Assembly: GCA_026421205.1 (NCBI GenBank)
Contig: JAPKBM010000003.1
Span: 44,904 to 108,903, forward strand
Reading direction: 5' to 3'
Origin: Planctomycetota bacterium
GTDB taxonomy: Bacteria > Planctomycetota > UBA1135
Length of the DNA: 64,000 nt
The notes beneath the pieces are model-generated. The model saw only the letters and a program-made list of their open reading frames with translations. It made no database searches and was not told the origin of the DNA. The translations under genes and the position numbers were made by a program. Shown piece by piece: positions 43,797 through 51,753 of the stretch; position 1 is the first letter of the stretch; every line of letters starts with the position of its first letter.

Positions 43797-45020
43797 TTAG
43801 TGGCCTGCCCACTGTACGGTTGAGAGGTCAATGCCCTCTTGGTCCATTTCCCAAAGAGGCGACATGTCACGGAGACGATTCACTGCGTGAATGACCGTTT
43901 CCGCAACAGTTTCAATTTCTTCTTTTGTTGTCCAACGTCCAATGCCAAAGCGCAAAGAAGAGTGCGCTAGGTCATCACCCACGCCCATGGCGCGGAGAAC
44001 ATAAGACGGTTCTAGGCTGGCTGATGTGCACGCAGATCCAGAACTCACGGCAATGTCTGGCATGCCCATGATGAGCGACTCACCTTCTACGAAGCCAAAG
44101 CTGATATTCAAACAGCAATCTAACCGGTTTTCCGGGTGACCGTTGAGATACACTGATTCCAGTGCATCAAATAATTTGGTCTCCAATAAATTACGGAGTT
44201 CTTGAATACGGCTTTGTTCGGCAGCGCCTCCCTCTTGGGAGACCTCAAAGGCTTTTGCAAGCCCCACAATGCCAGGAACGTTGAGCGTTCCAGAACGAAA
44301 TCCTCTTTCGTGTCCGCCACCATGCATGATGGGGGTGAGGCGGACGCGAGGGTTCCGTCGGCGTACATAAAGAAGGCCGACGCCTTTTGGCCCGTAAATT
44401 TTGTGGGCGGAAGCCGAAAGTAAATCAATGTTCATTGCCTCCACGTCGAGGGGCATTTTCCCAAAGGTTTGTGTGGCGTCGCAGTGAAACAATACACCAG
44501 CTTCTCTACAGATTGCTCCAATTTCGGCAATAGGGTGTACGGTGCCGACTTCATTATTTCCATGCATAATGGAAACGAGCACCGTGTTTTCTTGAATGGC
44601 GTTTTTTAAGTCATCTAAAGAGAGGCAACCGTTTTCGTCCACTTCCAGACAGGTGATTTTCCAGCCGTCATTCTCCAAAGCTTGCATGGGGTCTAAAACT
44701 GCTTTGTGTTCTGTGACGCAAGTGATCAGATGCTTGCCCTTCGAGGCATACATTTTGGCAACACCCAATATCGCCAAGTTGTCTGATTCTGTGGCTCCAG
44801 AGGTGAAAAGGATTTCTCTGGATTTTGCACCAATGCCCGCCGCCAGCGTTGCTCGGGCACTTTCCACAGCCTTGTCCGCTTCCCAGCCGAAACTATGGCT
44901 TCGGGATGCAGCATTGCCAAATTTTTCATGAAACCACGGGAGCATGGTTTCCAGAACCTGTGGGTCCACCGAGGTGGTGGCTTGGGAGTCAAGATAGATG
45001 TGAGAGGAGGGAGTATTCAT
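43797..45020 (-). CDS. iscS: IscS, cysteine desulfurase
   Basis: A 407-residue PLP enzyme that removes sulfur from cysteine for Fe-S clusters and tRNA thiolation. Motifs: FTSGATESDNLAI, TCVTEHKAVLDP (His stacking on PLP), SASAHKIYGPKGVG (Schiff-base Lys) and SSGSACTSASLEPSYVL with the active Cys. Its ATG overlaps the iscR stop (ATGA). Motifs and length match the IscS/NifS type. Confidence 0.96.
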   Translation of the reverse strand: MNTPSSHIYLDSQATTSVDPQVLETMLPWFHEKFGNAASRSHSFGWEADKAVESARATLAAGIGAKSREILFTSGATESDNLAILGVAKMYASKGKHLITCVTEHKAVLDPMQALENDGWKITCLEVDENGCLSLDDLKNAIQENTVLVSIMHGNNEVGTVHPIAEIGAICREAGVLFHCDATQTFGKMPLDVEAMNIDLLSASAHKIYGPKGVGLLYVRRRNPRVRLTPIMHGGGHERGFRSGTLNVPGIVGLAKAFEVSQEGGAAEQSRIQELRNLLETKLFDALESVYLNGHPENRLDCCLNISFGFVEGESLIMGMPDIAVSSGSACTSASLEPSYVLRAMGVGDDLAHSSLRFGIGRWTTKEEIETVAETVIHAVNRLRDMSPLWEMDQEGIDLSTVQWAGH

Positions 45021-45439
45021 ACCGAAAGAGCAGGGGTGTCCTGTGGTTGCGCGGTCACATCAACCAATGTATGGTTTTGAAGAACGCTACGGATTTCTTC
45101 TCCGACACGGCTAATGCCGCCTTGAATCAGGCAAGACGTGGTGAGGCTGCAGCTGCCTGCTCCGCAGTCCGAAAGGTGCATGGGACCCTCTAAAGCTTCC
45201 ACGACATTGGCAAGGGAAATCTGCGAGGGGTGGCTGGTGAGTCTGTACCCACCTCCTGGGCCACGGACAGAGTCCACGAGGCCTACTTTGGATAAGTCTT
45301 TGAGTACTTCAGCCAAAAGCCGCTTGGGGATGTTCAGTTCCTCCACAATGGCTCGCACACTGCCAAATTCCCCTGCCCGCTGGCCAAGGTAAGCCAGGGC
45401 CATCAGACCGTATTCCGAGCGTCGGGTGAATCGAAGCAT
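45017..45439 (-). CDS. iscR: IscR, Fe-S-sensing Rrf2-family regulator
   Basis: 140 residues. The winged helix starts MLRFTRRSEYGLMALAYLG and the wing reads LVDSVRGPGGGYRL. Cluster cysteines are spaced C-x4-C-x5-C in DCGAGSCSLTTSC, close to but one residue shorter than the classical C-x5-C-x5-C. In the family, holo-IscR represses the isc operon. Here an inverted repeat fills the spacer of its own promoter, so autorepression is very likely. First gene of the eight-gene operon. Confidence 0.92.
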   Translation of the reverse strand: MLRFTRRSEYGLMALAYLGQRAGEFGSVRAIVEELNIPKRLLAEVLKDLSKVGLVDSVRGPGGGYRLTSHPSQISLANVVEALEGPMHLSDCGAGSCSLTTSCLIQGGISRVGEEIRSVLQNHTLVDVTAQPQDTPALSV

Positions 45440-45445
45440 CCCCTT

Positions 45446-45473
45446 AATATAGCACCAAATCAGTGCTATTCAA
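45446..45473 (-). promoter_or_regulatory. Promoter of the isc operon
   Basis: On the minus strand a -35 TTGAAT (45468-45473) and a -10 TATATT (45446-45451) are 16 nt apart. The -10 ends 6 nt before the iscR ATG, so the message should be leaderless. Confidence 0.65.
45449..45469. promoter_or_regulatory. Candidate IscR operator (ATAGCAC-N7-GTGCTAT)
   Basis: A perfect inverted repeat with 7-bp arms at 45449-45455 and 45463-45469 spans the spacer between the -35 and -10 of the isc promoter. Its position suits a repressor that blocks RNA polymerase. IscR is the obvious candidate; the site is not identical to either E. coli IscR consensus. Confidence 0.6.
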
Positions 45474-45475
45474 GG

Positions 45476-45865
45476 TCAAGATTCTCTATTTGGAGGGAAA
45501 CCAGGAACATTTTCTAGGCACCATTGCTCTAGTTGGTCAAAAGAAGAGAATTCCTGGTCTGCGGGGGCTGGGGCATCCTTGTCACATTCTTGAGGGTCAT
45601 ATTCACGACATATTCTTGGCCGACGGTCGTAAATCTGGCAAAGATCATCTTTGCCGAGCTGCTCACAGCGAGCATCTACTTTCAAATACCAGTCCTCTCC
45701 ATTCTTAAAAAGTGTGACGCCCTGATGCAGAACATACCAAAGGAAGTCATCGTAGTCCTCAGGGCACGAGGGGGTCAGCATATTCATGCCCCAATAAGTG
45801 CAACAAAGCGCGGGTTGGCAGTCTTGGCACTTTGTGGGTAAGAGTTGGAGGCGAAGGGGGTTCAT
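45476..45865 (-). CDS. YkgJ-family cysteine-cluster protein
   Basis: A 129-residue cytoplasmic protein with a cysteine cluster (KCQDCQPALCCTYWG at about 12-26) and further cysteines in CEQLGKDDLCQIYDRRPRICREYDPQEC. This is the pattern of the YkgJ family, thought to bind zinc or an Fe-S cluster. Its location just before iscR fits an Fe-S link, but its role is unknown. The start overlaps the thioesterase stop (ATGA). Confidence 0.8.
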   Translation of the reverse strand: MNPLRLQLLPTKCQDCQPALCCTYWGMNMLTPSCPEDYDDFLWYVLHQGVTLFKNGEDWYLKVDARCEQLGKDDLCQIYDRRPRICREYDPQECDKDAPAPADQEFSSFDQLEQWCLENVPGFPPNRES

Positions 45866-46305
45866 CCTTCCTGCTTCCGCCGACCATTGCGCTGAGGGAG
45901 GAGTGTGGTCAGCGTATCCATCAATGCCTTAGGGAGGCGCTGGGGTCGGCCTTGGTCTAAATCTACACAGCCCAATTCCACTTCTCCGGTGGCACACAGC
46001 TCTTGCCGTTCCTGGCTGAAAATTTGATAGGCAAAACAAAGTGTGGTGCCGCTCCATGCGATGACGTCGGTGTGGATTTGAGCATGGTCATCGAAACGCA
46101 AGGGAGAGTGGTACTGGCATTTTGCGTGGGTCACAGGCAGTGCCAGTCGCAGATCAGCCTCCATGTCTCGGTAGCGGAATCCTTCCTCACGCATCCATTC
46201 CACCCGGCCCATTTCAAACAAGTCCAGATATCGACTGTAATAGAGATACCCCATGGAATCAATATCTCGGTAGAGAATGCGGTATTGGGATTCGTGGGTT
46301 GTCAT
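45862..46305 (-). CDS. Hotdog-fold acyl-CoA thioesterase (YbgC-like)
   Basis: 147 residues from the ATG at 46305, chosen because a TACAAT box ends 6 nt before it. Hotdog signature: YRILYRDIDSMGYLYYSRYLDLFEMGRVEWMRE at about 8-40, with Asp at the usual catalytic place (RDID). Family members hydrolyse short acyl-CoAs, including 4-hydroxybenzoyl-CoA type substrates. It heads the run thioesterase-ykgJ, directly upstream of the isc promoter. Confidence 0.82.
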   Translation of the reverse strand: MTTHESQYRILYRDIDSMGYLYYSRYLDLFEMGRVEWMREEGFRYRDMEADLRLALPVTHAKCQYHSPLRFDDHAQIHTDVIAWSGTTLCFAYQIFSQERQELCATGEVELGCVDLDQGRPQRLPKALMDTLTTLLPQRNGRRKQEG

Positions 46306-46311
46306 CAAAGG

Positions 46312-46321
46312 ATTGTAGAAT
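46312..46321. promoter_or_regulatory. Shared bidirectional -10 decamer (ATTGTAGAAT)
   Basis: Leftwards TACAAT (46317-46312) ends 6 nt before the ATG at 46305. Rightwards TAGAAT (46316-46321) ends 9 nt before the ATG at 46331. The hexamers share their TA, the same geometry as at 15075 and 57106. Confidence 0.6.
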
Positions 46322-46330
46322 CCGCACTCC

Positions 46331-47146
46331 ATGGAAAGGAACTATCCTTCTGAAGCGACTCGAGAACGCATGCTCAAAGCCATTGGCCTTGGCATTTTGC
46401 TCCCGGGTGGGGGCCATCTTGTTGCCGGAAAGACCTCATGGGCTATTTTCTGGTTCTTGCTTTGCCAGGGCCTCTTGTTTGGTGGCATGTCCCTGGCTGG
46501 TTTTACACAATTGGACTACGGCCGATGGATTCAGCCGGGTGGAATACCGTTGATTTACACTTTGCTTCCTGAGCTTGGTAACTTTTCAGGCACTTGGGTG
46601 GCCGCCCTCTTTTTTCGAAGTGCCGAGTCCGGCGGGTTTTCTCCAGACTTGATTCCATTCCGCCATCTTGGGCATTTGATGTCGGCGATGAGCGGGATTT
46701 TGGCCGTTTTCTCCTGTGCGCATGCTGCAAGCCTCACTACGGAAAAGGCCCAACCTACCAGAAAGTTCAAGGTCAACCCGGGGCTTGCTGCATTGGCAAC
46801 GTTGGCCCTTCCCGGGCTAGGGCATTGGCTGACCGGACGAAAAGGGAAGGCGGTTCTTTTTTTCGTAGCCATCTTTGGTTTATTTGCCATCGGCTTGGCC
46901 TTAGGGGATTTCATTGATTTCGATCGTCAACGCCATCCTTATTATTGGATTGGACAAATGCTGGTGGGTCTTCCGGCATGGCTTCTTTATTTGCCCCTAG
47001 AACCTTTGCAGGCTGACGGCCACACGGCGTTCCTTGATGTCGGCGTGATGTTCACGACTTGTGCCGGTTTGTTCAACATCATTGCTTCTTTAGACGCTTA
47101 CCACCGCGCGGAAGCCGACGCCCTGAACGAGGAGTCTTCTCCATGA
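46331..47146 (+). CDS. Multi-pass membrane protein of unknown function
   Basis: 271 residues with about six hydrophobic segments. There are two similar halves, each with a short Gly-rich entry (IGLGILLPGGGHLVAGK near 18-34 and LATLALPGLGHWLTGRKGKA near 155-175). The P-G-x-G-H-x-x-x-G-K pattern is shared with small TM2-like and DUF6677-like membrane proteins, a weak assignment. The last residues overlap the start of the next gene (ATGA). No transport or catalytic motif is seen. Confidence 0.6.
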   Translation: MERNYPSEATRERMLKAIGLGILLPGGGHLVAGKTSWAIFWFLLCQGLLFGGMSLAGFTQLDYGRWIQPGGIPLIYTLLPELGNFSGTWVAALFFRSAESGGFSPDLIPFRHLGHLMSAMSGILAVFSCAHAASLTTEKAQPTRKFKVNPGLAALATLALPGLGHWLTGRKGKAVLFFVAIFGLFAIGLALGDFIDFDRQRHPYYWIGQMLVGLPAWLLYLPLEPLQADGHTAFLDVGVMFTTCAGLFNIIASLDAYHRAEADALNEESSP

Positions 47147-47343
47147 GTCTTCTGACGCATTTCATCTTATTAGGAGTGTTCAGCCTTTCTTTAGCAACGG
47201 TGGTGAGCGCTTACCGTGATGATGATATGCAACGCATTCGCAAAGGCATTCTTCGTCGCTCAGCCTTGTTTTTTATTGCCGTCATTACTTTTGCTTTGGT
47301 CGCCTATTTATTGAGTCAGACTTTTCTTCGCCCTACAAGTTAG
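47143..47343 (+). CDS. Small two-helix membrane protein
   Basis: 66 residues from the ATG at 47143. Hydrophobic stretches lie at about 4-23 and 40-60, separated by a charged loop (YRDDDMQRIRKGILRRS). The ATGA overlap with the upstream membrane-protein gene shows translational coupling, so the two products may act together. Its end overlaps the convergent dprA by 11 nt. Function unknown. Confidence 0.6.
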   Translation: MSLLTHFILLGVFSLSLATVVSAYRDDDMQRIRKGILRRSALFFIAVITFALVAYLLSQTFLRPTS

Positions 47344-48412
47344 GCTCTCGACAAGGCCCCACAAGCCGGTAAAGACCTCCGGGGCGTTGGATGACTCGGC
47401 CCCTTAGTTCCATTTCAAGTAGCTCCATTTGCACCAGTGCGGGTTCCATGCCGACTTCCTCTGCTAGCGCGTCGAGGCTGATTTCTTCTTGTTCCAAAAC
47501 GCGATAAAGCGGACTTCGGATATCCACGTCTAACGTGGAATGCATAATTCCCAGAAAGGCCAAAATCTCTTGAGGCGATTCTGCCAAGGCACAACCGTCT
47601 CTTAATAGTTGGTGCGTTCCCTGTGAAGTAGTTTGGCCGACGGGCCCTGGAACGGCAAAAATCTCTACTCCTAGACCCAGTGCTTCGCTAACCGTATTCA
47701 GGCTTCCACTTTTTAGGGAAGCTTGGACTACGACGACCGCTTGAGAAAGTGCTGCAATGAGCCGATTGCGTCGGGGAAAATTTCCTCTTTGGGGGCGAGT
47801 CCCAAAGGCGAATTCAGAAAGAACACATCCACCGGCTTTCATGATTTCCTGGAGAAGTGGCGTGGCATCCGTGGGGTAGGGGACATCCAACCCACTTCCC
47901 AAAACGCCCATCACTGGCCGACCTCCTTCCAGTCCGCCCCGCATGCCCGCTTGATCTACGCCCCTTGCAGCACCACTTACGACGCTGACGCCACCGTGGG
48001 ATAATCCGAGTCCAAAACGATGCGCTTGGTCTTTTCCGTAGGTTGTGCAAGCTCGCGCGCCAATCACGGCGGCACGACTTTGCCCCGCGTTCAAAGCTTG
48101 CAAGGATCCGCAACAATAAAGGAGGAGAGGTGGGTTGCCGAGGTGGCAAAAACTCTGGGGCCATGCGGCGTCTTCCGGGAAGATCACCGTAGCTCCAAGC
48201 TCATGAAGTGCGTGGCATTGCCGCTCTCCGAGGTCTTGTAATTCCTGAGTTCCAGGACAGCGAGGTCGTCGGCGTAAATAAGGCCACCATTTTTGGGAAT
48301 CTTGGCAGACCGCCACGGCGGAACCGGCAGCTTGCATCATTTTTTGTATGCCAACGAGGCCCAAACCGGGGACGGCGTTCAGGGCAATACGCGCTTTTTG
48401 TTCTTCTTCCAC
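47333..48412 (-). CDS. dprA: DprA/Smf, DNA-processing protein of natural transformation
   Basis: 359 residues from a GTG start. The Rossmann-like core has AAVIGARACTTYGKDQA, GVSVVSGAARGVDQAGMRG, GVLGSGLDVPYP, LSEFAFGTRPQRGNFPRRNRLIAAL and GSLNTVSEALGLG. The C-terminal winged helix (about 300-350, LDALAEEVGMEPALVQMELLEMELRG) is present. In transformable bacteria DprA loads RecA on incoming single strands; it is also found in species not known to take up DNA. It follows a small lipoprotein gene by 33 nt. Its presence matters for the repeated heptamer reported in the findings. Confidence 0.93.
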   Translation of the reverse strand: MEEEQKARIALNAVPGLGLVGIQKMMQAAGSAVAVCQDSQKWWPYLRRRPRCPGTQELQDLGERQCHALHELGATVIFPEDAAWPQSFCHLGNPPLLLYCCGSLQALNAGQSRAAVIGARACTTYGKDQAHRFGLGLSHGGVSVVSGAARGVDQAGMRGGLEGGRPVMGVLGSGLDVPYPTDATPLLQEIMKAGGCVLSEFAFGTRPQRGNFPRRNRLIAALSQAVVVVQASLKSGSLNTVSEALGLGVEIFAVPGPVGQTTSQGTHQLLRDGCALAESPQEILAFLGIMHSTLDVDIRSPLYRVLEQEEISLDALAEEVGMEPALVQMELLEMELRGRVIQRPGGLYRLVGPCREPNL

Positions 48413-48445
48413 GGAAAGAAGACGGAAAGTCAGCTCTCGGTGACG

Positions 48446-49048
48446 CTATTTCACTTCCAAGCTCAAAAGCATGGTCTTGAACTCATCCAAAGAGTCTTCC
48501 ACCACCTTTTCCGATGCCATCACCTTGAAATAAAGTGGCCCTTGGGGTGTTTCGGAAACGGCTATGGCCAACATCCAATGTTCTTTCGGTTCTCCGCCAC
48601 CCACGGATCTGGTAGCGACCAGTGTGCCTTTCAAGGTCGCCAAAGTGGTGGGGAAGCGGGTGGGTTGGCCGGCAGGGTTCAGTAGGGCCTCCACGCGTGC
48701 CGATTCTTTTGGATGACCGTCGGCCACTTCCCATTGTCCGTACCACCGGTCTAAATTAGCCTGGATGAGGTCGGGTTGGTTCCCGAGCCAAGATATATTT
48801 GCTGCCCCACCCTCGGGCAAGTCCCACATTTTCAAATAGAAGCTCATGGTCGGAGGTTTTTCGCTCCAAGATGGTGGGGTTATGACTTGAATCTGAGGTG
48901 CCTGCATAGCGGTCTGCGCCGAAGCCACTGACGGAGTGGCTGGTTTCGGTTTCTTGAGCCCGCGGTTGGGGTCAGGTGCTTTCATGCAGCTCCCCCAAGC
49001 GAGACTGAGCACAAGACAAGTCACCATAAGAGTGTTGACGCCTTTCAT
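48446..49048 (-). CDS. Small lipoprotein-like exported protein
   Basis: 200 residues from the ATG at 49048 (an in-frame ATG 18 nt upstream lacks a promoter fit). The signal peptide ends SLAWGSC, a fair lipobox. After a Pro-rich linker the domain reads SFYLKMWDLPEGG, NISWLGNQPDLIQANLDRWYGQWEV, LVATRSVGGGEPKEHWMLAIAV and GPLYFKVMAS. The N-x(10-14)-N-x-x-R-W-x-G-Q pattern occurs in exported proteins of Planctomycetes/Verrucomicrobia type as I recall them. Role unknown. Divergent from the 439-residue lipoprotein. Confidence 0.6.
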   Translation of the reverse strand: MKGVNTLMVTCLVLSLAWGSCMKAPDPNRGLKKPKPATPSVASAQTAMQAPQIQVITPPSWSEKPPTMSFYLKMWDLPEGGAANISWLGNQPDLIQANLDRWYGQWEVADGHPKESARVEALLNPAGQPTRFPTTLATLKGTLVATRSVGGGEPKEHWMLAIAVSETPQGPLYFKVMASEKVVEDSLDEFKTMLLSLEVK

Positions 49049-49054
49049 GTCCTC

Positions 49055-49060
49055 AGTGTA
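49055..49060 (-). promoter_or_regulatory. -10 box (TACACT) of the lipoprotein-dprA run
   Basis: TACACT ends 6 nt before the ATG at 49048. Confidence 0.5.
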
Positions 49061-49067
49061 GTCCATC

Positions 49068-49073
49068 TAGTAT
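49068..49073 (+). promoter_or_regulatory. -10 box (TAGTAT) of the lipoprotein-MATE operon
   Basis: TAGTAT ends 9 nt before the ATG at 49083. Confidence 0.5.
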
Positions 49074-49082
49074 CCTTCTTGC

Positions 49083-50402
49083 ATGCGATTGCCGGCCCCT
49101 GCACTGATAGCGCTTTTGTTCATTCCGGCTTCATGCCTGGAGTCTGAGGTGGAGGTGCAAACCGAAGTGTCTGTCGATGGATCTCTTTCGCGGACGGTCC
49201 GCATCACAAGTTTGGAAGACGGGACTGCCGCGGATCACCCAGAGGATTTAACCTTCTTGAATACGGGCTGGTCGGCACAAGGGCAGAAAGCAGGGCACAC
49301 CCACATTCAGGCATGGTTTCCGTCGGCGAAAGAAGCGGACGCAGGCATTGCTTTCGGATCAGGTGGCTCAAAATCTGCGTCCAAGACGACATTCGTGAAG
49401 CAAGATTGGTTTTTCTTTGAGCGCTTTCAATATGAAGAAGCGTGGTCTCCCGGGGTCACCGCCGACGGCATCCATGAAGCGTTGGATGAAGTTGCTCTCG
49501 TGATTTCCGAAGTCGTCTCCGAAACCTTTGTTCAACACTTTGGAAATGATTTTGAAGGCTATTTGTTGCATCAACGTTTGCAAACTGATTTACGTCGGAT
49601 GATGAGTGAATTTGCGTTTCTTGCTTGGAAAGAAATCACCTCTAAGAATCCCCAGGAAGATCGATTTTTTAAACGCACGAGCCCCGTGATGCGCCGCTAC
49701 GGGCTGAACGTCCAGCCTAAGTGGTTTGCGCAAGGCTTGAATGGCAGTCTTTCGTATCAACCTGAAATCATGATGGCCGTTTCGGATTGGATAGGAAAAG
49801 ACATGAGGCCTGTTCAAAAGGATGGCCGACAATCTGTGATTCCGGATATGCAATCTTTTTTGTTTGACGGTTTGTTTGAGGAGCTTTTCATGCAACAGTT
49901 AGAAAATCATTTTGCAGGGGAAGAAGGATTCGATGATTGGGCCCAAGAGGTTTGGGATAGTATTTCTGGGCCATTTGGCCCATCGCGGGCCGACGCTCTG
50001 AGCTTCCACTTTCAGGTAGAAATGCCGGGAGACCTTCTTAAGACAGATGGTTGGATTGGCAACGGCCCAAAGACGTTTTTGAAAATTCCGGGAGATGATT
50101 TTTACCCTTCCGGTCAAAAAATGCGTTGCGAATCTGTGCAGTGGAAGCCGGCTATTTCTCTTGGAGGTCATGTGGCCTATATCGAACGGAGCAACCGCAC
50201 CGCATTGGCTTTAATGAGCATTCTAGGTGATGGCCCATCGGGTTCCCCACAGAAACAGATTCTGGAAGTGCTGAAGGAATGCGAACAAGTCCATTCTTTA
50301 GAGCCCCTCGTGTTGGCTTTAGAGGAGGGGGTTTGGAATGCCACGCCCCTCTATGAAAAAGCCGAAGAACTGCTGAACTGGCTGGAGGGAGAACGGGGTT
50401 GA
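49083..50402 (+). CDS. Lipoprotein-like exported protein of unknown function
   Basis: 439 residues. The signal ends FIPASC (Pro at -3 is unusual for a lipobox), followed by EVEVQTEVSVDGSLSRTVRI, a beta pattern seen in exported proteins. The centre (about 120-300) is helical and rich in Phe, Glu and Trp (DEVALVISEVVSETFVQHFG, FEELFMQQLENHFAGEEG). No catalytic motif recognised. The gene overlaps the MATE exporter gene at TTGA, so it may work with that exporter. Function unknown. Confidence 0.6.
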   Translation: MRLPAPALIALLFIPASCLESEVEVQTEVSVDGSLSRTVRITSLEDGTAADHPEDLTFLNTGWSAQGQKAGHTHIQAWFPSAKEADAGIAFGSGGSKSASKTTFVKQDWFFFERFQYEEAWSPGVTADGIHEALDEVALVISEVVSETFVQHFGNDFEGYLLHQRLQTDLRRMMSEFAFLAWKEITSKNPQEDRFFKRTSPVMRRYGLNVQPKWFAQGLNGSLSYQPEIMMAVSDWIGKDMRPVQKDGRQSVIPDMQSFLFDGLFEELFMQQLENHFAGEEGFDDWAQEVWDSISGPFGPSRADALSFHFQVEMPGDLLKTDGWIGNGPKTFLKIPGDDFYPSGQKMRCESVQWKPAISLGGHVAYIERSNRTALALMSILGDGPSGSPQKQILEVLKECEQVHSLEPLVLALEEGVWNATPLYEKAEELLNWLEGERG

Positions 50403-51751
50403 GTCCCGCAAAGCCCGCAGGCATTCTTCGGTTAACGGGCCCACTTGTTATTTCGTTTTGGCTTCGGTCCGCCTTTGCTTGGGTGGACACGTTTTACGCG
50501 GCAGAATTGGAAAACCTTGAGGGACAAGCTGGCTTAGGGGATGCGTCCATTGCAGCTATTGGCCTTGCTCTTCCGTTTGAATTTCTCATGATGGCTCTGT
50601 GGGTGGGGACCAGTAACGGTTTGACCTCTCGGTTGGCGTCGGCCATGGGTGCGCAGGAGTCTGGGAAAGTGACGCAACTCAAGAAATCGTCCCATCGAAT
50701 TATTTTTGGACTGGCCGGCATTGCGCTCATGGTGGCAAGTTGTATTTGGGTTTTGGCTCCCCAGGTTGGCCTAGACCCTTTAGTGGCTCAGCAGTTTCGT
50801 ATTTACGGCACTGTGTTGATTGCGGGTTCGGCCATCACTTCATTCTGGGCGATCTTGCCGGACTCCATTGTGAAAGCAAATCATGACACGAAAGGAACCA
50901 TGTGGGCCGGCGTCTTTTCTGGAATTTCCAATGTTATTTTAAACACTGTTTTCGTGTTCGTTTTTGGGTGGGGCCTTTTGGGGATTGCGCTTTCCACGGT
51001 GCTTGGGCGAGTTGCCGGCTTGAGTTTCGCCATTTTTCGTGCCCGTGGTCATGAACGCCGACGCCTTTCCCTGTCGGGAAATAGGTCTCCCGAACTTTAC
51101 GCGCGGCCAACGCGGGCGATTCTCTCCTTGGCAATCCCTGGCGCATTGACGTATGTATTTATTGCGGTGGAATCCCTGGCGGTGAATGCCACTTTGGCCT
51201 CGGGCGCAGATTCCGTTTCCTTACTCGCTTCCTGGACCATCTTTGACCGAAGCCTTCGTTTCCTTTCCATTCCTATGATTGCGGCAAGCGTGGCTATGCT
51301 TCCATTGGCAGCACGTTATTTCGGCGCCGGCAATATGCAGGCAATCCAAAAGGAGTATCGAACGCTCTTTCGCGCAGGATTCTTTTACGTGCTTCTTTTC
51401 GTTTTGCCCGTTTCGTATTTTGTGGGTACTCCGTTGATTCATTTCCTTTCCGACACGGAGGCCACGCGGAATGCGGCAAAAGCAGCTTTTCATATTTTGC
51501 CTTGGACAGCTTTGGCTCTCATGCCTTTCTTTTCCGCACGTGCTGTTTTTGACGGACTTCAGAAACCTCGCCCAAGTCTATTGACGGCCGCCATGCGCGC
51601 CATTTTGTTTGTAGTTCCATTGGTTGTATTGGGACGAACCCTTGCCCCTCAGTGGGGGCTGGAACCTATTTTTGGGGTAACGGCGGGATTTACTCTGGGC
51701 GCTGGACTGGCCAGCATCCTCTTGAGTCTTCGCTTGCGGAAAGAGTGGTAA
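50399..51751 (+). CDS. MATE-family multidrug/metabolite exporter
   Basis: 450 residues with twelve predicted membrane helices in two halves. Each half shows the MATE feature of a helix-breaking P/G near its start (LRLTGPLVISFW; LSLAIPGALTYVF). Loops such as GTSNGLTSRLASAMGAQE and ALSTVLGRVAGL match the family, which exports cationic compounds with Na+ or H+. It starts at TTG overlapping the upstream TGA. The first helix lacks the Asp typical of NorM, so coupling is uncertain. Its stop is 2 nt from the clpC stop. Confidence 0.85.
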   Translation: MSPAKPAGILRLTGPLVISFWLRSAFAWVDTFYAAELENLEGQAGLGDASIAAIGLALPFEFLMMALWVGTSNGLTSRLASAMGAQESGKVTQLKKSSHRIIFGLAGIALMVASCIWVLAPQVGLDPLVAQQFRIYGTVLIAGSAITSFWAILPDSIVKANHDTKGTMWAGVFSGISNVILNTVFVFVFGWGLLGIALSTVLGRVAGLSFAIFRARGHERRRLSLSGNRSPELYARPTRAILSLAIPGALTYVFIAVESLAVNATLASGADSVSLLASWTIFDRSLRFLSIPMIAASVAMLPLAARYFGAGNMQAIQKEYRTLFRAGFFYVLLFVLPVSYFVGTPLIHFLSDTEATRNAAKAAFHILPWTALALMPFFSARAVFDGLQKPRPSLLTAAMRAILFVVPLVVLGRTLAPQWGLEPIFGVTAGFTLGAGLASILLSLRLRKEW

Positions 51752-51753
51752 GG

